Shown here in pieces: positions 60,457 to 64,000 of a stretch of DNA of 64,000 nucleotides. Position 1 is the stretch's first letter. Each line of letters begins with the position of its first letter. The notes under the pieces were generated by a model. That model saw only the letters and a list, made by a program, of their open reading frames with translations, ran no database searches and was not told the DNA's origin. The translations under genes and the position numbers were made by a program. The stretch covers positions 124,001 through 188,000 of the forward strand of contig NZ_LZHG01000004.1 of NCBI RefSeq assembly GCF_001690355.1, written 5' to 3'. Source of the stretch: Gilliamella sp. Choc4-2 (GTDB taxonomy: Bacteria > Pseudomonadota > Gammaproteobacteria > Enterobacterales > Orbaceae).

Positions 60457-60927
60457 ATGCAAACAATTGAAGGAAAAGTTTCTGCACCAAAAGCTAAAGT
60501 TGCCATAATAGTGGCTCGTTTTAATCATTTCATAAACGAAAACCTTGTTAATGGTGCAATTGACGCATTAACGCGTATTGGGCAAGTAGAAAATAAAAAT
60601 ATTACGGTTATTTGGGTACCTGGTGCTTATGAAATCCCACTTACAGCTAAAGTTGCTGCTCAATCTAAAAAATATGATGCTATTGTGGCATTAGGAACAG
60701 TGATTCGTGGTAGTACAGCACATTTTGATTTTGTAGCTGGTGAATCAAGTTCAGGATTACTAAGCGCAAGTTTAGATTACACCATTCCAGTCGGATTTGG
60801 TATTTTAACTACTGAAAGTATTGAACAAGCTATTGAACGTGCAGGCACAAAAGCGGGTAATAAAGGCTCAGAAGCAGCATTAACTGCACTTGAAATGCTA
60901 AACATTATTAAAGCAATTAAGGAGTAA
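60457..60927 (+). CDS. ribH: 6,7-dimethyl-8-ribityllumazine synthase
   Basis: Lumazine synthase joins the ribitylamino-pyrimidine and a four-carbon phosphate in the penultimate step to riboflavin. The substrate blocks [18 protein letters not shown] and [14 protein letters not shown], with catalytic His89, are intact. It is 156 aa, the same as E. coli. AAGGA supports the ATG. It is followed at once by nusB, the conserved pairing, but ribD-nrdR have moved to 5.8 kb. Confidence 0.97.
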   Translation: MQTIEGKVSAPKAKVAIIVARFNHFINENLVNGAIDALTRIGQVENKNITVIWVPGAYEIPLTAKVAAQSKKYDAIVALGTVIRGSTAHFDFVAGESSSGLLSASLDYTIPVGFGILTTESIEQAIERAGTKAGNKGSEAALTALEMLNIIKAIKE

Positions 60928-60931
60928 TTTA

Positions 60932-61351
60932 GTGGCATTAGTCAATCCTCGTCGTAGAGCAAGAGAGTGTGCAGTACAAGCAATTTATTCTTGGCAAATT
61001 TCCAGAAATGATCTTGCTGATGTTGAGGCAAGTTTTCTTGCTGAACAAGATATGAAAGGAGTTGATGCTAAGTATTTTCGAGAACTATTAAATGGCGTTG
61101 TTAAAAATAGAACTGATTTAGATGAAAAGATGGCGCCTTTCCTTACAGAACGTACCGTTGAAGAACTTGGTCAAGTTGAATTAGCCGTATTGCGAATTGC
61201 ACTTTACGAATTACTTAAACGCCAAGATGTTCCTTATAAAGTTGTGATTAACGAAGCTATTGAATTAACCAAAACATTCGGTGCGGCAGATAGTCATAAA
61301 TTTGTTAATGGCGTATTAGATAAATTAGCGCCAACCATACGTACACGGTAA
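60932..61351 (+). CDS. nusB: Transcription antitermination factor NusB
   Basis: NusB, with NusE (S10), binds boxA RNA in rRNA leaders to prevent early termination. The protein is all-helical with the basic N-terminal [17 protein letters not shown], and is 139 aa as in E. coli. The start is GTG 60932 with GGAG at 60921-60924. It lies 4 nt after ribH in the same operon. Confidence 0.96.
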   Translation: MALVNPRRRARECAVQAIYSWQISRNDLADVEASFLAEQDMKGVDAKYFRELLNGVVKNRTDLDEKMAPFLTERTVEELGQVELAVLRIALYELLKRQDVPYKVVINEAIELTKTFGAADSHKFVNGVLDKLAPTIRTR

Positions 61352-61372
61352 CCGATTAAATGTGAGATTAAT

Positions 61373-62434
61373 ATGAACGACAATAACGAACAAAAAAAAC
61401 CAACCGTTTTTTATACTAAAAAAAGCGAAACAAAAAAATATTCTCGTTCAACAAAAGAGAAAAAAACAAATTGGAATAAAAAATTTAAAGATGATTCATT
61501 TCAGTCTAATACTCAACTAGAACGAAATGATCGTATTGAAACTTTTAGACCTAGAGCTGGAAAATCTGGTTTTGTAAGACAAAATATTGTTGTTGAAATT
61601 AATCGCACTCAATCACGATCATTAATTGACAATAATTCCCCATGGCAAAAAAAAGTGCGTGACAACGAACAAACGCCAACCTTTGGCTATGACGGGTATC
61701 GTCAGCGTAAAGAAGAAACATTGGTTTATAGCGAAAACAGTTGTAAAGCCGTTTTCAAACATCGACGCTCAGCCATTGTTAAATTGTTTATTATTCAAGA
61801 AATGACCTATCAGTTTAAGGATCTAATAAACTGGCTAGTTAAACAACGTTTAGGCTATGACATTGTATCTAATGAACAAATTTCTAAAATAACCCAGACA
61901 CAACATCATGGTGGAGTTTGTTTAATTGTTAAAAAACGTGCTTCGCTTACATTATTGGATTATTTAGAAAGTAATAGTGATAAAGATGACGATTGTGTTT
62001 TAGCGATTGATGATATTAATAATCCTCATAATCTAGGAGGATTAATACGAAGTGCTGCATTTTACAATGTTAATGGTGTCATATTACGTCAAACAAACCT
62101 GCTCGAAAGTGGGGCAGCTATGCGAGTAGCAGAAGGAGGCATTGAGGCAATTAAATCAATCAAAAGCGATGATTTTGTTGCTTCACTTGATATGCTTAAA
62201 CGACATGGTTATCAAATTGTTGCACTATTGCCTTGTCAGTTAAAATCAATAGCATCAAGTGAATTACATCAAATTACATTTAATAAAAAGATAGCTATTG
62301 TAATTTTTCAGCAAATTAACATGAAGCTAATAAATAATGCTGATGTAGTTATACATCTAAAAGGTAACGAAAATATGCCTGCACTTAATATATCTGTTGC
62401 AACAGGGATTTTATTATCTACATTACCAAAGTGA
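61373..62434 (+). CDS. yfiF: SpoU/TrmH-family RNA methyltransferase (YfiF-like)
   Basis: The C-terminal half (about 200-350) is a SPOUT methyltransferase with the DDINNPHNLGGLIRSAAFYNV motif split around residues 208-230 and the family's terminal SAM knot, here ALNISVATGILL. The N-terminal ~110 residues are highly charged (Lys, Asn, Arg) and probably bind RNA. The length of 353 aa and this domain order match E. coli YfiF (345), a predicted tRNA/rRNA 2'-O-methyltransferase with uncertain target. It is 21 nt after nusB and may be cotranscribed. Confidence 0.8.
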   Translation: MNDNNEQKKPTVFYTKKSETKKYSRSTKEKKTNWNKKFKDDSFQSNTQLERNDRIETFRPRAGKSGFVRQNIVVEINRTQSRSLIDNNSPWQKKVRDNEQTPTFGYDGYRQRKEETLVYSENSCKAVFKHRRSAIVKLFIIQEMTYQFKDLINWLVKQRLGYDIVSNEQISKITQTQHHGGVCLIVKKRASLTLLDYLESNSDKDDDCVLAIDDINNPHNLGGLIRSAAFYNVNGVILRQTNLLESGAAMRVAEGGIEAIKSIKSDDFVASLDMLKRHGYQIVALLPCQLKSIASSELHQITFNKKIAIVIFQQINMKLINNADVVIHLKGNENMPALNISVATGILLSTLPK

Positions 62435-62461
62435 TCCTACCCTTAAAAAATTCTATTTTTA

Positions 62462-62492
62462 TTTTGACCACCGCAGACTGAGGTGGTCAAAA
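62462..62492. repeat. Perfect 11-bp inverted repeat after the methyltransferase gene
   Basis: The arms 62462-62472 and 62482-62492 are perfectly complementary with a 9-nt loop. The outer end is A-rich on the 3' side in both directions, so no U tract follows and it is not a standard terminator. It could be a weak terminator, a processing hairpin, or an operator for the nadR-like gene downstream. Confidence 0.5.
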
Positions 62493-62597
62493 ATATCTCG
62501 CTTCGATTATAAATATGTCAAATAGCATCAATTGGTTAGAAAATGCATTTTAATTCTGTACATTGTTACACAATTTTTAAATGTGTTGGTAAGTATC

Positions 62598-63533
62598 ATG
62601 GTTTCAAAAAATAAAGTTGGTTTAATTTTTGGTAAGTTTTATCCTTTACACAGTGGGCATATTTACTTGATTGAAAAAGCAATAAATCAGGTCGAAGAGC
62701 TTCATATCTTTCTTGGTTGTGAAGAATCACGAGATAAACAGCTTTTTGATAAAAGCCATTTACCAAAACAACCACAAGTCAGTGATCGGTTCTCATGGTT
62801 AAAAAAAACCTTTAAAGATCGCCACAATATCCATATCCATATATTAGATGAAGCAGGTATTGAATATTACCCAAATGGCTGGAAAGATTGGAGTGATCGC
62901 GTCAACCGAATTCTTGATGAGTATAAAATCAAACCAAACGTTATTTTTACCAGCGAACCTCAAGATGTTAAAAATCATGAAGTTTATTTTAATTGTCCAG
63001 CTGTAATTATTGATGCGGATCGAAAGTTCATGAATATCAGTGCAACACAAATCCGTAAACACCCTTACAAAAATTGGTCTTTTATTGCGCAAGCAGCAAA
63101 ACCTTTTTTTGTTAAAAAAGTTGCCATTATTGGTCAAAATAGGTTTTGTGGCTTACCAATTCAACTGGCTAATATTTATAATACTGAATATGTTTCCAAT
63201 GGCTATATTAATTATATTGAGCGAGAAATTTCCACGCAACATAATAGACGTTATTTAAATGAAACTGACTATATTAAAATTGCTATGTTACATGTCGAAC
63301 GAATTAACAATGCTGAATTGACTGCAAATAAATTACTTTTTACTTCAATCGATTTTGACACACTAGCTCGATACTACAGCCAAATTTTTCAAAAAGAGCA
63401 TGAAGTGTTAAAAGCCCTAACAGAGAGTTATCATTTTGATTTAGTTATTTATGAAAAGGATTTAGATCCTAAACAGTCAGCATTAGAACATTTTGAAACT
63501 GTTACCAAAATGGTTGATACATTACTGATTTAG
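62598..63533 (+). CDS. nadR: NadR-like NMN adenylyltransferase with degenerate kinase domain
   Basis: The N-terminal domain is a full NadR-type NMN adenylyltransferase: GKFYPLHSGH at 12-21 and ISATQIR at 147-153. From ATG 62598 the protein is 311 aa. The regulatory helix-turn-helix present in E. coli NadR (410 aa) is absent. The C-terminal ribosylnicotinamide kinase domain is recognisable, but its Walker A reads IGQNRFCGLP (178-187) in place of GGESSGKS, and the protein stops about 60 residues early, losing the lid region. It should therefore make NAD from NMN but not phosphorylate nicotinamide riboside. Confidence 0.85.
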   Translation: MVSKNKVGLIFGKFYPLHSGHIYLIEKAINQVEELHIFLGCEESRDKQLFDKSHLPKQPQVSDRFSWLKKTFKDRHNIHIHILDEAGIEYYPNGWKDWSDRVNRILDEYKIKPNVIFTSEPQDVKNHEVYFNCPAVIIDADRKFMNISATQIRKHPYKNWSFIAQAAKPFFVKKVAIIGQNRFCGLPIQLANIYNTEYVSNGYINYIEREISTQHNRRYLNETDYIKIAMLHVERINNAELTANKLLFTSIDFDTLARYYSQIFQKEHEVLKALTESYHFDLVIYEKDLDPKQSALEHFETVTKMVDTLLI

Positions 63534-63594
63534 TTCATCACATTTATAATGGCTTATGCTAAAATAGGCTAAATCTTTGTGATAGGTAAATTTT

Positions 63595-64000
63595 ATGTCT
63601 CAATCTTCTGACAAACAAGATAATACAAATCAAGAAAAAATTGATTTTGGCTATACGCAAGTCCCAAAACAAGAAAAAGTAAAACGTGTTGCTGAAGTAT
63701 TTCACTCCGTTGCCGATAAATATGATGTTATGAATGATCTCATGTCATTTGGTATCCATCGAATTTGGAAAAAAGTGACTATTGAATACAGTAGTGTACG
63801 TAAAGGGCAAAAAGTTTTAGATCTGGCTGGTGGAACAGGTGACTTAACGGCAAAATTCTCGCAGCTGGTTGGTGATGATGGATTAGTTGTGTTAGCTGAT
63901 ATTAATGAATCGATGTTAAAAGTAGGGCGAGATAAACTTCGAGACAAAGGCTTATTTAAAAATATTGAATATGTACAAGCTAACGCCGAGGAATTACCTT
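63595..64000 (+). CDS. ubiE: Ubiquinone/menaquinone methyltransferase UbiE, 5' part
   Basis: UbiE is the SAM-dependent C-methyltransferase of ubiquinone and menaquinone synthesis. The visible 135 codons include [38 protein letters not shown] and the SAM loop [10 protein letters not shown], closely matching E. coli UbiE (251 aa). The gene runs off the window edge. AGG at 63584-63586 precedes the ATG. Confidence 0.95.
   Translation, partial: MSQSSDKQDNTNQEKIDFGYTQVPKQEKVKRVAEVFHSVADKYDVMNDLMSFGIHRIWKKVTIEYSSVRKGQKVLDLAGGTGDLTAKFSQLVGDDGLVVLADINESMLKVGRDKLRDKGLFKNIEYVQANAEELP

Noticed and set aside
1-64000. tRNA, rRNA, CRISPR, prophage, transposase or restriction-modification genes
   Set aside because: I looked through all gaps and both strands by eye and found no candidates; a tRNAscan or profile run would be decisive.

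Overview
The window reads as ordinary chromosome from a low-GC gammaproteobacterium related to the Enterobacterales and Pasteurellales. Gene lengths, operon junctions and active-site motifs closely follow Escherichia coli. The strong A+T bias and the two porins with the same MKRNLLAIAIPALL leader make the Orbaceae (Gilliamella and relatives, insect-gut symbionts) my best guess. That placement is inference from gene content only. Almost everything here is core metabolism and envelope biogenesis. I found no rRNA, tRNA, CRISPR array, prophage, insertion sequence or defence island.

Layout, left to right. 1-5.6 kb: a small unknown gene, then a threonine operon (thrL attenuator, thrA, thrB, thrC). 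5.8-7.4 kb: nrdR-ribD, cut off from its usual partners ribH-nusB, which lie at 60.5 kb. 7.4-10 kb: a decayed stretch with a frameshifted gene remnant and a perfect CRP site, leading into a DeoR-type regulator and a PfkB sugar kinase. 10-15.2 kb: hemW, yeaD, rplY, and zwf-pgl of the oxidative pentose phosphate pathway. 15.2-33.5 kb: a complete dcw division and cell-wall cluster in E. coli order (mraZ to lpxC) behind a three-repeat MraZ operator, with a clear promoter inside it for ftsZ. 33.6-47.8 kb: yfbR, then a long minus-strand block: citG, ftsK, rsuA, rsmJ, prlC, ibaG, the mlaFEDCB phospholipid-transport operon and metNI. 48-54.9 kb: a divergent metQ, a rhodanese, pepN, pncB and asnS. 55.2-57.9 kb: two tandem porin paralogues. 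58-64 kb: mgsA, yafJ, gmhA, ribH-nusB, a SpoU-type methyltransferase, a reduced NadR, and the 5' part of ubiE cut by the window edge.

Functionally the window joins peptidoglycan precursor synthesis (murC-F, mraY, murG, ddl) to the septal machinery (ftsL, I, W, Q, A, Z, K) and to outer-membrane construction and upkeep (lpxC, gmhA, mla, porins). NAD supply appears through pncB and nadR. MurE carries the DNPR motif, so the wall is predicted to contain meso-diaminopimelate.

I did not find a convincing unknown multigene system. The observations most worth a second look are a NadR-like protein whose kinase domain has lost its P-loop and C-terminal end, a PfkB kinase with Asn in place of the catalytic Asp, a newly read thr leader peptide and attenuator, a short intergenic repeat present twice upstream of unrelated genes, and the decayed region at 7.4-8.1 kb.
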